Below are positions 8,728 through 17,614 of a DNA stretch of 64,000 nt, one piece after another (position 1 is the first letter of the stretch; every line of letters begins with the position of its first letter). The notes beneath the pieces are model-generated. The model was not told the DNA's origin. It made no database searches and was given only the letters and a program-made list of their open reading frames with translations. Made by a program: the position numbers and the translations under genes. Source of the stretch: Pseudomonas guariconensis (lineage in GTDB: Bacteria; Pseudomonadota; Gammaproteobacteria; Pseudomonadales; Pseudomonadaceae); assembly GCF_900102675.1 (NCBI RefSeq), contig NZ_FMYX01000013.1:62001-126000 (forward strand), read 5' to 3'.

Positions 8728-9273
8728 ATGGCATTCGTCGAACGCGACAAGGGCCAGCCCTTCAAGCGCCTGTTCTTCGCTCTGACGGTCAGCGATGCCC
8801 AGCGCCGCGCCATTGTCCAATGGCGGCGCGCGCTGGCGCTGCGCAGTGGCAAGCCGGTGCCGGCGCAGAACTTTCACCTGACATTGTTGTTTCTAGGCGA
8901 TGTGGATGTCGCCCAGGTGCCCGCCCTGTGCGCCGCCGTGGATCAGCTCAAGCGTCCAGAGGCGCCGATACGTCTGGTGCTGGATCGTCTACAAGTGTGG
9001 CATCGCGCCAGTGTCTTGGTCCTTGAGCCCCAGCAGACGCCTCCGGCCTTGGGTCAGTTGGTCTACGCCCTGCGACAGGCAGCCTTGCCGTTGGGCGTCG
9101 CCGAGCAGACCCGCGAGTACCGGCCACACCTGACGCTGTCCCGCGATTTTCGCGCCCAGGTGCCGGAGTCTCCCACGGCGCCGGAGTTTTTCCTTGCCGC
9201 GCGCTCGTTCGTGCTCTACGAGTCGCGCAAGGGCGCCTATTGGCCACTGGCCGAGTGGCCTTTGGAAGGCTGA
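8728..9273 (+). CDS. thpR: RNA 2',3'-cyclic phosphodiesterase (LigT/ThpR)
   Basis: 2H phosphoesterase, 181 aa, that opens 2',3'-cyclic phosphates at RNA ends and can also ligate 2'-5' tRNA halves in vitro. Both catalytic H-x-T motifs are present: H50-L-T52 (NFHLTLLFLGD) and H134-L-T136 (RPHLTLSRDF). AGGAGG lies 7-12 nt before ATG 8728. It is divergent from lpxO with a gap of about 170 bp. Confidence 0.92.
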   Translation: MAFVERDKGQPFKRLFFALTVSDAQRRAIVQWRRALALRSGKPVPAQNFHLTLLFLGDVDVAQVPALCAAVDQLKRPEAPIRLVLDRLQVWHRASVLVLEPQQTPPALGQLVYALRQAALPLGVAEQTREYRPHLTLSRDFRAQVPESPTAPEFFLAARSFVLYESRKGAYWPLAEWPLEG

Positions 9274-9421
9274 GGCCAGCACAGGCTTCATGGTTGTGAG
9301 ACAGGGGCTTGACGCGTACCATGCCGAGCATTCCTTTCAATAACAAACCGCACGGCACTGGCCAGCATCGGCACGTGGCGTGTGGCTTTTCGTCTTGCCT
9401 GCGGAGATCAACAACCCATCC

Positions 9422-10621
9422 ATGAACGGACCTACTCCAAGCGTCTTGCCCACCAACGCGCAAAGCGGCAGCTGGCTCAGTGTCATCGCCCTAGCGCTGG
9501 CGGCCTTCATCTTCAATACCACCGAGTTCGTACCGGTGGCGCTGCTCAGCGACATTGGCCACAGCTTCGACATGAGCACCGCCCAGGTCGGTCTGATGCT
9601 CACCATCTATGCCTGGGTAGTGGCGCTGGCCTCGTTGCCCATGATGCTGATCACCCGCAACATCGAGCGTCGGCGCCTGCTGTTGTTCGTCTTTCTGGTG
9701 TTCATCGTCAGCCACCTGTTGTCGTGGCTGTCCCAGAGCTTCGCCATGCTGCTGGTCAGCCGTATCGGCATTGCCCTGTCCCATGCGGTGTTCTGGGCCA
9801 TCACCGCGTCGCTGGCGGTGCGCGTGGCCCCCCCAGGCCAGCAGGCCAAGGCCCTGGGCCTGTTGGCCACCGGTACCACCTTGGCCATGGTCATGGGCAT
9901 TCCGCTGGGACGCGTGGTGGGCGAGGCTTTGGGCTGGCGGGTGACCTTCCTCAGCATTGCCGGTGTGGCACTGGCCACCTTGCTGTGCCTGGTGAAGTCG
10001 CTGCCGCTGCTGCCGAGCCAGAACTCCGGTTCCCTGCGCAGCCTGCCGATCCTGTTCAAACGCCCGGCACTGGTGATCACCTACCTGCTGGTGACGTTGG
10101 TGATCACCGCGCAGTTCACCGCCTACAGCTACATCGAGCCGTTTGCCTTGCACGTGGCGCAGATCGGCGGCGAGCGCACGACGCTGTTGCTGCTGCTGTT
10201 CGGCGGGGCCGGGGTGTTCGGGTCGCTGTTGTTCAGCCGCTACAGCGACCGCTTCCCCCATGGGTTCCTGGTGGCGGCCATCGCATCCCTGGCCGCGTGC
10301 CTGCTGCTGTTGCTGCCGCTGTCGGGCAATTTCTATGTGTTCGCGGCCTTGAGCATGGTCTGGGGCGTGGCGATCCTGAGCTTCAGCCTGTCGTTGCAAT
10401 CGAAGACTCTGAAGCTGGCGTCGGACGCCACCGATGTGGCCATGGCGCTGTTCTCGGGGATCTACAACATCGGCATCGGCGGTGGTGCCCTGCTGGGGAG
10501 TATCGTCAGCAGCCAACTGGATGTGGCGTACATCGGCGTGGTCGGTGGCAGCGTTGCGGTGGTGGGGCTGGTGCTGGCGGCGGCGAGTACGGCGCGGTTT
10601 CGCCAGGCGTTAGGCAAGTAG
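9422..10621 (+). CDS. sotB: Sugar efflux transporter, MFS (SotB)
   Basis: Inner-membrane drug/sugar:H+ antiporter of the MFS-DHA1 type, 399 aa with about 12 hydrophobic helices. The first helix AAFIFNTTEFVPVALLSDIG and the following TAQVGLMLTIYAWVVALASL are diagnostic of SotB/YdeA proteins, which export arabinose and lactose-like sugars. Start ATG 9422 follows the family start pattern; the ribosome site is poor and the frame is open to 9380. A LysR gene on the opposite strand converges on it, 57 bp downstream. Confidence 0.9.
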   Translation: MNGPTPSVLPTNAQSGSWLSVIALALAAFIFNTTEFVPVALLSDIGHSFDMSTAQVGLMLTIYAWVVALASLPMMLITRNIERRRLLLFVFLVFIVSHLLSWLSQSFAMLLVSRIGIALSHAVFWAITASLAVRVAPPGQQAKALGLLATGTTLAMVMGIPLGRVVGEALGWRVTFLSIAGVALATLLCLVKSLPLLPSQNSGSLRSLPILFKRPALVITYLLVTLVITAQFTAYSYIEPFALHVAQIGGERTTLLLLLFGGAGVFGSLLFSRYSDRFPHGFLVAAIASLAACLLLLLPLSGNFYVFAALSMVWGVAILSFSLSLQSKTLKLASDATDVAMALFSGIYNIGIGGGALLGSIVSSQLDVAYIGVVGGSVAVVGLVLAAASTARFRQALGK

Positions 10622-10678
10622 ACGCAGGCGCTCTTGAATCCGGCGGCGAAGCAGACGGTGCTGAGCAGGCTGATCGCA

Positions 10679-11575
10679 TCAAGTGTCGTCGGGCTGCAAC
10701 GCCGCGAAGCGCTCGCGTAGCCACAGATGCAACTGCGAAACCGCAGGCGACAATTGCTTGCGGTGGGGGCACACCAGAGTCACGGGTGTGGGCTCGCCGG
10801 GGTGCTCGGGCATCAGGATTTCCAGCTCGCCCGCCGCCACGTTGGCACTCACATCCAGCCAGGACTTGTAGACGATCCCTTCGCCTTCCAGGGCCCAGCG
10901 CCGCACCACGTCGGCATCGTCGCTGAACAGTGGGCCGCGTACCTGTACGGTGCGGCTGCCCAAGCGCCATTTGTCGTAGACCCGCCCCAGTTGCAAGTAG
11001 AGCAGGCAGGCATGCTGCTGGAGCTCTTCGGGCGTGCGCGGACGGCCGTGGCGGGCCAGGTAGTCAGGGGAGGCCACCAGTACCCGACGGTTCCAGGGCG
11101 CCAGGGGCAGGGCAATGTAGTTGGCCTCGGCGTTCAGGCCGTAGCGAATAGCCACATCCACCGGATCGCGGGAAAAGTCGGCGACCTGGTCGGAAAGAAA
11201 GAACCGCAGGCTCAGTTCTGGGTGTTCGCGGCGAAACGCACTGAGCCAGGGCAGCAGGATGTTGCGCCCAAGGTCCGAAGGCGCCGACACCTGCAGCACG
11301 CCACGCAGGCTGCTGTGTGCGCCGTGCAGGTTGTCGCGCCCTTGGCGCAGGGTGTCCAGCACGCTCTGGGCGGTGGGCAGGTACAGCTCGCCCTCGGCGG
11401 TCAGGCGCAGGCTGCGGGTGGTTCGGGCGAACAGGCGCACATCCAGCTCGCGCTCCAGGCGCTTGATCGCTGCCGCCACTTGTCCCGGCAGCAGACCCGC
11501 TTCATGGGCGGCGGCGGTGAAGCTGCCCAAGGCGCTGCTACGCACGAACAGTTCGAGATCGGTAAGACGCAGCAT
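10679..11575 (-). CDS. LysR-family transcriptional regulator, divergent from nfsB
   Basis: 298-aa regulator with an N-terminal winged helix-turn-helix (LRLTDLELFVRSSALGSFTAAAHEAG; recognition part LLPGQVAAAIKRLERELDVR) and a C-terminal effector domain. ATG 11575 has GGAG 6 nt upstream; GTG 11581 is the alternative. It faces the nitroreductase gene across a 102-bp gap, the usual arrangement for a LysR activator and its target. The inducer is unknown; nitro- or quinone-type compounds or oxidative stress are guesses from the neighbour only. Confidence 0.9.
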   Translation of the reverse strand: MLRLTDLELFVRSSALGSFTAAAHEAGLLPGQVAAAIKRLERELDVRLFARTTRSLRLTAEGELYLPTAQSVLDTLRQGRDNLHGAHSSLRGVLQVSAPSDLGRNILLPWLSAFRREHPELSLRFFLSDQVADFSRDPVDVAIRYGLNAEANYIALPLAPWNRRVLVASPDYLARHGRPRTPEELQQHACLLYLQLGRVYDKWRLGSRTVQVRGPLFSDDADVVRRWALEGEGIVYKSWLDVSANVAAGELEILMPEHPGEPTPVTLVCPHRKQLSPAVSQLHLWLRERFAALQPDDT

Positions 11576-11677
11576 TTTCACTCCAGCGATGAAAGTGTTG
11601 CTGCATTGTGCGGGTTTTTCTTTTTAACGGGAAAGATAAGATGCGCCACACATCCGTTCTCTTGAGGAGTTGTCCTG

Positions 11678-12331
11678 ATGGATACCGTTGCCCTGGCCAA
11701 GCGCCGCTACACCACCAAAGCCTACGATGCCGCTCGCCGCATCCCCCAGGCCACTGTCGATGCGCTGCTCGAACAATTGCGCCACAGCCCGTCGTCGGTC
11801 AACTCGCAGCCCTGGCACTTCGTCGTCGCCGACAGCGCCGAGGGCAAGGCGCGCCTGGCGAAGGCCGCTGATGGGCGTTTTGCCTACAACTCGCCAAAAA
11901 TCCTCGACGCCTCCCATGTGATCGTGTTCTGCACCCGCACCGACATGACCGAAGCGCACCTGAATGCCTTGCTCGAGCAGGAACAGGCCGATGGACGATT
12001 CCGCGACGAGCAGGCCCGTGCCGGGCAGGACGCCAGCCGTCGTGGCTATGTGAATCTGCACCGCTTCGACCAGAAGGATCTGCAGCACTGGATGGAGAAG
12101 CAGACCTACCTGGCCTTGGGCACCGCGCTGCTCGGCGCCGCTGCCCATGGCCTGGACGCAACGCCTATCGAAGGGTTCGACAGCAAGGTGCTGGATGCGG
12201 AACTGGGCCTGCGCGAGCAGGGTTTCACCAGTGTGGTGGTGCTCGCCCTGGGCTATCGCAGCGAGCAGGACTTCAATGCCGGGCTCAACAAGTCGCGTCT
12301 GCCGGCTTCCACGGTGTTCACCTTCCTCTGA
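11678..12331 (+). CDS. nfsB: Oxygen-insensitive NAD(P)H nitroreductase, NfsB type
   Basis: FMN flavoprotein, 217 aa, that reduces nitroaromatics and quinones by two-electron steps from NAD(P)H, in the cytoplasm. Family marks: start MDTVALAKRRYTTKAYD (FMN phosphate site), HSPSSVNSQPWHFVVA, the FAYNSPKILDASHVIVFC strand, YLALGTALLGAAAHGLDATPIEGFD and the end NKSRLPASTVFTFL. Length matches E. coli NfsB. GAGGAG precedes ATG 11678 by 8 nt. Likely controlled by the divergent LysR gene. Confidence 0.93.
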   Translation: MDTVALAKRRYTTKAYDAARRIPQATVDALLEQLRHSPSSVNSQPWHFVVADSAEGKARLAKAADGRFAYNSPKILDASHVIVFCTRTDMTEAHLNALLEQEQADGRFRDEQARAGQDASRRGYVNLHRFDQKDLQHWMEKQTYLALGTALLGAAAHGLDATPIEGFDSKVLDAELGLREQGFTSVVVLALGYRSEQDFNAGLNKSRLPASTVFTFL

Positions 12332-12340
12332 GCCGAGGGG

Positions 12341-13801
12341 CTAGTCGTCAGGCTCCTGTGACAGGGGCCTGGCCACATGCTCCAGCGCGCGGCGTTCGGC
12401 GGCGATGCCCCAGCGTGCTTGCACCAGCGCGGCGATGATCATCAGGCTTGCGCCGATCAGGTAGCCGTACAACACGTTGATGCGCTCGCCAGTCTCGATC
12501 AATGCACCGAACAACGCGGGTCCGATCAAACCGCCCAGCCCGGTGCCGAAGGCATAGAACACGGCGATGGCCAAGGCACGGATTTCCAGGGGAAAGGTCT
12601 CGGACACGGTGAGATAGGCGGAGCTGGCGGCGGCGGAGGCGAAAAAGAAAATCACCATCCAGGCTGCCGTTTGCTCCGTGACATCGAGCAGGCCTTGCTC
12701 GAACCCATACCCGCTGATGGCCAGCAGCACACCGGATACCAGGTAAGTGGTGCTGATCATCACCCGCCGGCCCAACACATCGAACAGTCGCCCCAGCAGC
12801 AACGGCCCGCAGAAATTGCCCAGGGCGAACGGCAGCACGTACCAGCCGATACGCTCGGACGGCACGCCATAGAAATCGGTGAGCACCAGTGCATAGGTGA
12901 AGAAAATCGCGTTGTAGAAAAACGCCTGGGCACTGAGCAACGTCAGGCCGACCAAGGCCCGGCGTCGATGGACGACGAACAGGCTGTGCATGACCTCGCC
13001 CAAGGGCGTGTAGTCGCGTGTGCGCAGGCGCAAGGGTGGGGTGTCGAGGGATGGCAGTACGGCGCCACATCCGCGCAGCCGGTGTTCGATGTCGCTGACG
13101 ATGCGTTCGGCGCGCTCGGGTTGCCCGTGGACCATCAACCAGCGCGGGCTCTCCGGGATCCATAGGCGCATCAGCAGAATCGCCAGGCCCAGCAGCGCAC
13201 CGATACCGAAGCACAGTCGCCAGCCCAGGTCGCCGCCGATCCAGGCCGGATCGAGCAGAATCACCGCGCCGATCGCACCCAAGGCAGCCCCCAGCCAGAA
13301 GGTGCCGTTGATCACCAGATCCACCCAGCCGCGATAGCGCGCGGGGGTGAACTCCTGGATGGTCGAGTTGATGGCGGTGTACTCGCCACCGATGCCGGCC
13401 CCGGTGAGAAACCGGAACAGTAGAAAACTTGCCAGGTTCCACGAAAACGCCGTGGCCGCTGTAGCGCCGATGTACAGCGCCAGGGTGACGAAGAACAGCC
13501 TGCGCCGGCCCAGGCGGTCGGTCAGCCAGCCGAAGAGCAGGGCTCCGAGCACGGCGCCGGCGATGTAGGCGGCGCCAGCCAGACCGATATCGGTGTTGCT
13601 CATGTGCAGCGCCGGGCTGTCTTTGAGGGCCCCTGACACCGAGCCTGCCAGGGTGACTTCCAGGCCGTCCAGCAACCAGGTGATGCCCAGCGCTATCACC
13701 AGCAGTGTATGAAAGCGGGTCCAGGGCAGGCGGTCGAGACGGGCGGGAATGTCAGTATGGTAAAGGCGCCCGGTCGAAGAGCAGGGCGAGCGTTGGGTCA
13801 C
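12341..13801 (-). CDS. MFS transporter, sugar-porter/metabolite:H+ symporter type
   Basis: 486-aa, 12-helix inner-membrane transporter. It carries GWLTDRLGRRRLFFVTLALY (motif A between helices 2 and 3), RFLTGAGIGGEYTAINSTIQE (helix 4-5) and IPESPRWLMVHGQPERAE (the PESPRWL sugar-porter motif). This set is seen in metabolite:H+ symporters for aromatic acids, sugars or shikimate-like acids. The start appears to be GTG 13801 with GGAG 9 nt before it. It ends 9 bp from nfsB on the other strand. Substrate unknown. Confidence 0.85.
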   Translation of the reverse strand: MTQRSPCSSTGRLYHTDIPARLDRLPWTRFHTLLVIALGITWLLDGLEVTLAGSVSGALKDSPALHMSNTDIGLAGAAYIAGAVLGALLFGWLTDRLGRRRLFFVTLALYIGATAATAFSWNLASFLLFRFLTGAGIGGEYTAINSTIQEFTPARYRGWVDLVINGTFWLGAALGAIGAVILLDPAWIGGDLGWRLCFGIGALLGLAILLMRLWIPESPRWLMVHGQPERAERIVSDIEHRLRGCGAVLPSLDTPPLRLRTRDYTPLGEVMHSLFVVHRRRALVGLTLLSAQAFFYNAIFFTYALVLTDFYGVPSERIGWYVLPFALGNFCGPLLLGRLFDVLGRRVMISTTYLVSGVLLAISGYGFEQGLLDVTEQTAAWMVIFFFASAAASSAYLTVSETFPLEIRALAIAVFYAFGTGLGGLIGPALFGALIETGERINVLYGYLIGASLMIIAALVQARWGIAAERRALEHVARPLSQEPDD

Positions 13802-13873
13802 CAGAAGGGGCTCCGAGGCTGGCGGTGTGTGCCTGGCAGTGGAGCTCTTTTCAGGGGGCGGAGTTCATTTCAG

Positions 13874-13934
13874 TTCGCGGGTAAACCCGCCCCACCTGGT
13901 CCGCTGTGCCTGTGGGAGTGGGTTTACCCGCGAA
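13874..13934. repeat. REP-like inverted pair
   Basis: TTCGCGGGTAAACCCGCCCC and GTGGGAGTGGGTTTACCCGC, followed by GAA, face each other across about 16 nt, in the gap between the MFS and desulfurase genes. The unit is the P. putida-type repetitive extragenic palindrome also found at 30612, 44893, 48549 and 51526. Confidence 0.8.
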
Positions 13935-13947
13935 CAGGTCGGGACTG

Positions 13948-15102
13948 TCACCACAAGGCGACAGATGCAGCGTTCACCACCCGCCCGAACACCTCGATGG
14001 CCTTGTCCACCTCGGCCTCGCAGGTGAAGCGCCCAAGGCCGATCCGCACGCTGTTGCGTGCCTGGGCTTCGTCCAGACCCAGGCTCAGCAGGACGTGGGA
14101 AGCGGCATTGCTCGCCGAGTTGCACGCCGAAGTCGAGGACAGGGCCAGTTCGCTGGACAATGCCGCGCTGTTGAACCCCTTGGCGTCGATGCACAGGTTC
14201 AAGGTATGGGGAATGCGTTGTTGCGGGCAGCCATTGAGGCGCACCCCGGGCAGTGCGAGCAGGCCACGGCGCAGGCGTTCGCTGAGCTGGACGATGCGTT
14301 GGTGCTCGCTGTCGCCGGGCCCGCCGGCAAGGGCGAAGGCGCTGCCCATGCCGACGATCTGGTGGGTCGCCAAGGTCCCGGACCGCAGGCCGCGCTCATG
14401 GCCACCGCCGTGCATCTGGGCGCGCAGCACCGGGCGTGCGCGCGGGCCGACGTACAATGCACCGATACCCTTGGGTCCATAGACCTTATGCGCCGAGAAC
14501 GACATCAGATCGACCGCCTGACGCGCGAGGTCGAGGGCGACCTTGCCCACTGCCTGGGCGGCATCCACGTGCAACAGGGCCCCATGGGCGCGCACGTGTT
14601 CGCCGATGGTGGCGAAATCGGTAAGGGTGCCCAGTTCATTGTTCACCGCCATCAGCGACACCAGGCGGGTGTCGTTGCGAAGCGCCGCCTGTACTGCCTG
14701 GGGTTGGATCAGCCCGCGTGCATCCGGTGCCAGGCGCGTGACCGTCCAACCGAGACGTTCGAGCTCGGCCACGGTATCGAGCACCGCTTTGTGCTCCAGT
14801 TCGCTGGTGATCAGGTGGCCTGGGTGGCCGACGCCTTGGGCAATGCCCTTGAGCGCTAGGTTGTTGGATTCGGTGGCGCCGGAGGTCCAGACCAGGTCGG
14901 TCGGGTCTGCGCCTACGCGCTCGGCTACCTGGCGGCGAGCCTGTTCCACGAGCTCGCGGGCGGCCTGGCCATAGACATGGCCGCTGGATGCTGGGTTGCC
15001 GAAATGCGCTTGGTGGCCAAGGCAGGTGATCATGGCCTCGATGACGCGGGCATCGACAGGAGTGGTGGCGGCGTAGTCGAAGTAGAGGGGGGCGCTGGGC
15101 AT
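13948..15102 (-). CDS. Stand-alone cysteine desulfurase, NifS/IscS-like
   Basis: Class V PLP enzyme, 384 aa, that removes sulfur from L-cysteine to give alanine and an enzyme persulfide. Landmarks match IscS: FDYAATTPVD start, H104 (ELEHKAVL), PLP lysine K206 (SFSAHKVYGPKG), and the active-site cysteine C327 in SSTSACNSASNAASHVL. No iscU, iscA or nifU-like gene is adjacent, so it may serve tRNA thiolation or another sulfur acceptor. The start ATG 15102 has no good ribosome site and the frame is open far upstream to 15819, but homology begins at residue 4. Confidence 0.9.
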   Translation of the reverse strand: MPSAPLYFDYAATTPVDARVIEAMITCLGHQAHFGNPASSGHVYGQAARELVEQARRQVAERVGADPTDLVWTSGATESNNLALKGIAQGVGHPGHLITSELEHKAVLDTVAELERLGWTVTRLAPDARGLIQPQAVQAALRNDTRLVSLMAVNNELGTLTDFATIGEHVRAHGALLHVDAAQAVGKVALDLARQAVDLMSFSAHKVYGPKGIGALYVGPRARPVLRAQMHGGGHERGLRSGTLATHQIVGMGSAFALAGGPGDSEHQRIVQLSERLRRGLLALPGVRLNGCPQQRIPHTLNLCIDAKGFNSAALSSELALSSTSACNSASNAASHVLLSLGLDEAQARNSVRIGLGRFTCEAEVDKAIEVFGRVVNAASVALW

Positions 15103-15287
15103 GATGGGCGGGTCCGTGCAAGTTGCCGTGAAGTGGCGATCGATGTCCCATCGTACCCAGCGGGCGGAGATGCTTTTTGCCTTGTTGGCCGATTGTGCTC
15201 TGGCTTGAGGATCAATTTTTCTCTGGAATCGATTCGTGTAGGAAAAATTTCTCCAGCTAGGGAGCGGGAGGCCTTCCGAGCAGAGCT

Positions 15288-16214
15288 TCAGGCCGAGAGG
15301 GGCTGCTTTTCTTCTTCCGTCGTCACCCGTTCGCACAGGTCGATGATCTGCTCGCGCATCCAGCGGTTGGCCGGGTCCTGGTCGGTGCTTTCGTGCCAGT
15401 ACAAGTGGGTTTCCAGCGGCGGCACTTCGACCGGCAGCGGCAAGTGGCGCAATTGATGGCGGCGGGCGAAGCGCTCGGGGACGGTCATCACCATGTCGGT
15501 CTGTTGCAATACCTGCGAAGCCATCAAGTAATGCTGTGAGCGCAGGGCGATCTTGCGCTGCAGGCCCATTTTGCCCAGGGCCAGGTCCACATAGCCCAGG
15601 CCGTTGCGGCGGCTGGAGATGTGGATGTGGGTCAGGGCAAGGTAGCTGTCGAGCGTGAGCTTGCCTTCGATCAGTGGGTGGCCGGGGCGCATTGCGCAAA
15701 CGAAGCGATCTTGCATGAGCTTGACGTGGCGCACCTGCGGGTCGATGTTCAGCGGGGCGTCCACGGCGAAATCCAGGTGACCGGCGGCCAGTTCCTTGGT
15801 GGTCTCGCGCCGTTTGCACAGGAAACTTTCGATCACCAGCGCCGGGGCCAGGCGCCGCAGGCGCTGGAACAACGGCGGCAGGATCACCGCCTCGGTGAGG
15901 TCGGTCATGCTGATGCGGAAGGTCTTGTTGGCCTGCTGCGGGTTGAAGGTACGGCTTTCCTGCACCGAGGTGCGCAGCAAGGCCAGGGCGTTGCGCACCG
16001 GGCCGATGATGTTCTGCGCCATTGGTGTGGGCACCATGCCTTGGGCGGTGCGCACGAACAGCGGGTCGTTGAAGGTTTCGCGCAGGCGCGAGAGGGCGTT
16101 GGACACGGCAGGCTGGGTAATGCCGACGATCTGCCCGGCACGGGTCAGGTTGGCTTCGGTGTAGATGGCATCGAAGACGATGAACAGGTTGAGGTCGACC
16201 TTGCTGAGGTTCAT
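15288..16214 (-). CDS. LysR-family regulator (NodD/LeuO-like), divergent from acyl-CoA dehydrogenase
   Basis: 308-aa regulator starting MNLSKVDLNLFIVFDAIYTE, with HTH residues about 20-45 (NLTRAGQIVGITQPAVSNALSR is spread over the helix-turn-helix) and PLFVRTAQGMVPTP, the motif of the LeuO/NodD branch. It is divergent from the acyl-CoA dehydrogenase gene across a 139-bp AT-rich gap containing T-N11-A type dyads near 16245-16275. I infer control of the dehydrogenase. Effector unknown. Confidence 0.9.
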   Translation of the reverse strand: MNLSKVDLNLFIVFDAIYTEANLTRAGQIVGITQPAVSNALSRLRETFNDPLFVRTAQGMVPTPMAQNIIGPVRNALALLRTSVQESRTFNPQQANKTFRISMTDLTEAVILPPLFQRLRRLAPALVIESFLCKRRETTKELAAGHLDFAVDAPLNIDPQVRHVKLMQDRFVCAMRPGHPLIEGKLTLDSYLALTHIHISSRRNGLGYVDLALGKMGLQRKIALRSQHYLMASQVLQQTDMVMTVPERFARRHQLRHLPLPVEVPPLETHLYWHESTDQDPANRWMREQIIDLCERVTTEEEKQPLSA

Positions 16215-16353
16215 GGCGCTGCTCTTTATAGGAATTATCGGTCGATCATATATTGCTTATGAATGTTAATACACGCGGAAAATAGACTAGGTGGATAGCG
16301 CCTCGGTGCTCTAGGCTCTGGCTCATGTTCTCAAGCCTGTGAAGGTAGCCCTG

Positions 16354-17583
16354 ATGGATTTCGCCTATTCGCCCAAGGTCCAGGCATTGCGTGAGCGTGT
16401 CACGGCATTCATGGACGCCTATGTCTACCCAGCGGAGCCGGTGTTCGAACGCCAGGTCGCCGAGGGCGATCGCTGGCAGCCCACCGCAATCATGGAAGAA
16501 CTCAAGGCCAAGGCCCGCGCCGAAGGCCTGTGGAACCTCTTCTTACCCGAGTCGGAGTACGGCGCAGGCCTGTCCAACCTCGAATACGCCCCCCTGGCCG
16601 AGATCATGGGGCGCTCGCTGCTGGGGCCGGAACCGTTCAATTGCTCGGCGCCCGATACCGGCAACATGGAGGTGCTGGTGCGCTATGGCAGCGAGGCGCA
16701 GAAGCGCCAATGGCTGGAGCCGTTGCTGCGCGGCGAGATCCGTTCGGCGTTCGCCATGACCGAGCCGGACGTTGCGTCCTCCGACGCCACCAACATGGCC
16801 GCCACGGCCGTGCGCGAGGGTGACCAGTGGGTGATCAACGGGCGCAAGTGGTGGACCTCCGGTGCCTGCGACCCGCGCTGCAAAGTGATGATCTTCATGG
16901 GCTTGTCCGACCCGCAAGGGCCGCGTCATCAGCAGCACTCGATGATCTTGGTGCCTACCGACACGCCGGGTGTGAAGATCGTCCGCCCGTTGCCGGTGTT
17001 CGGTTACGACGATGCGCCCCATGGCCATGCCGAGGTGCTGTTCGAGAACGTACGGGTGCCGTATGAGAATGTGATCCTGGGCGAGGGCCGTGGCTTCGAG
17101 ATCGCCCAGGGTCGCCTGGGCCCTGGGCGCATCCACCACTGCATGCGCTCGATCGGTATGGCCGAGCGTGCCCTGGAGCTGATGTGCAAGCGCGCCGTCG
17201 AGCGCACGGCGTTCGGCAGACCGCTAGCTCGGTTGGGGGGCAATGTCGACAAGATCGCCGATTCGCGCATGGAGATCGACATGGCGCGGCTGCTGACCCT
17301 CAAGGCCGCCTACATGATGGACACCGTCGGCAACAAGGTCGCGCGCAGCGAGATCGCCCAGATCAAGGTGGTGGCGCCGAACGTGGCGTTGAAGGTGATC
17401 GACCGGGCGATCCAGATCCACGGCGGGGCCGGTGTCAGTGGCGACTTCCCGCTGGCCTACATGTACGCCATGCAGCGCACCCTGCGCCTGGCCGATGGGC
17501 CGGACGAAGTGCATCGGGCAGCGGTGGGCAAGTACGAGATCGGCAAGCATGTGCCCAAGGAGCTACTGCGTAGCGGTCACTGA
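16354..17583 (+). CDS. Acyl-CoA dehydrogenase, ACAD10/11-like
   Basis: FAD enzyme, 409 aa, oxidising an acyl-CoA to the 2-enoyl-CoA with electrons passed to ETF. Seen: the FAD-binding AMTEPDVASSDATNMAA, GRKWWTSGACDPRCK, ARG-poor substrate strand RTAFGRPLARLGGNVDKIADSR split over helix G-H, and QIHGGAGVSGDFPLAYMYA near the end. The usual catalytic glutamate position reads LRLADGPDEVH, the Asp-containing form of the ACAD10/11 group. ATG 16354 is preferred to GTG 16339 because AAGG sits 8-9 nt upstream. No other beta-oxidation gene is adjacent. Chain length unknown. Confidence 0.92.
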   Translation: MDFAYSPKVQALRERVTAFMDAYVYPAEPVFERQVAEGDRWQPTAIMEELKAKARAEGLWNLFLPESEYGAGLSNLEYAPLAEIMGRSLLGPEPFNCSAPDTGNMEVLVRYGSEAQKRQWLEPLLRGEIRSAFAMTEPDVASSDATNMAATAVREGDQWVINGRKWWTSGACDPRCKVMIFMGLSDPQGPRHQQHSMILVPTDTPGVKIVRPLPVFGYDDAPHGHAEVLFENVRVPYENVILGEGRGFEIAQGRLGPGRIHHCMRSIGMAERALELMCKRAVERTAFGRPLARLGGNVDKIADSRMEIDMARLLTLKAAYMMDTVGNKVARSEIAQIKVVAPNVALKVIDRAIQIHGGAGVSGDFPLAYMYAMQRTLRLADGPDEVHRAAVGKYEIGKHVPKELLRSGH

Positions 17584-17586
17584 ACT

Positions 17587-17606
17587 GGGGCCGCTTATGC
17601 GGCCCC
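17587..17606. terminator. Perfect GC hairpin between convergent genes
   Basis: GGGGCCGC and GCGGCCCC pair perfectly over 8 bp with a TTAT loop, 3 nt after the acyl-CoA dehydrogenase stop and 9 nt from the TerC stop. It is symmetric, so it may serve both genes. There is no T-tract on either side. Confidence 0.5.
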
Positions 17607-17614
17607 GAGGCGGG

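Noticed and set aside
9382..10926. 514-codon open frame overlapping sotB
   Set aside because: Composition is Arg/Gly/His-rich and it is a GC-driven shadow of sotB and the LysR gene; no start signal or family.
15103..15819. Long in-frame extension of the cysteine desulfurase (238 codons more)
   Set aside because: It overlaps the LysR gene on the same strand in another frame and reads as a shadow, with no domain and Arg/Pro-rich composition.
16339..16353. GTG start for the acyl-CoA dehydrogenase
   Set aside because: ATG 16354 fits the family N-terminus and has a ribosome site at normal spacing; the extra five codons would cover that site.
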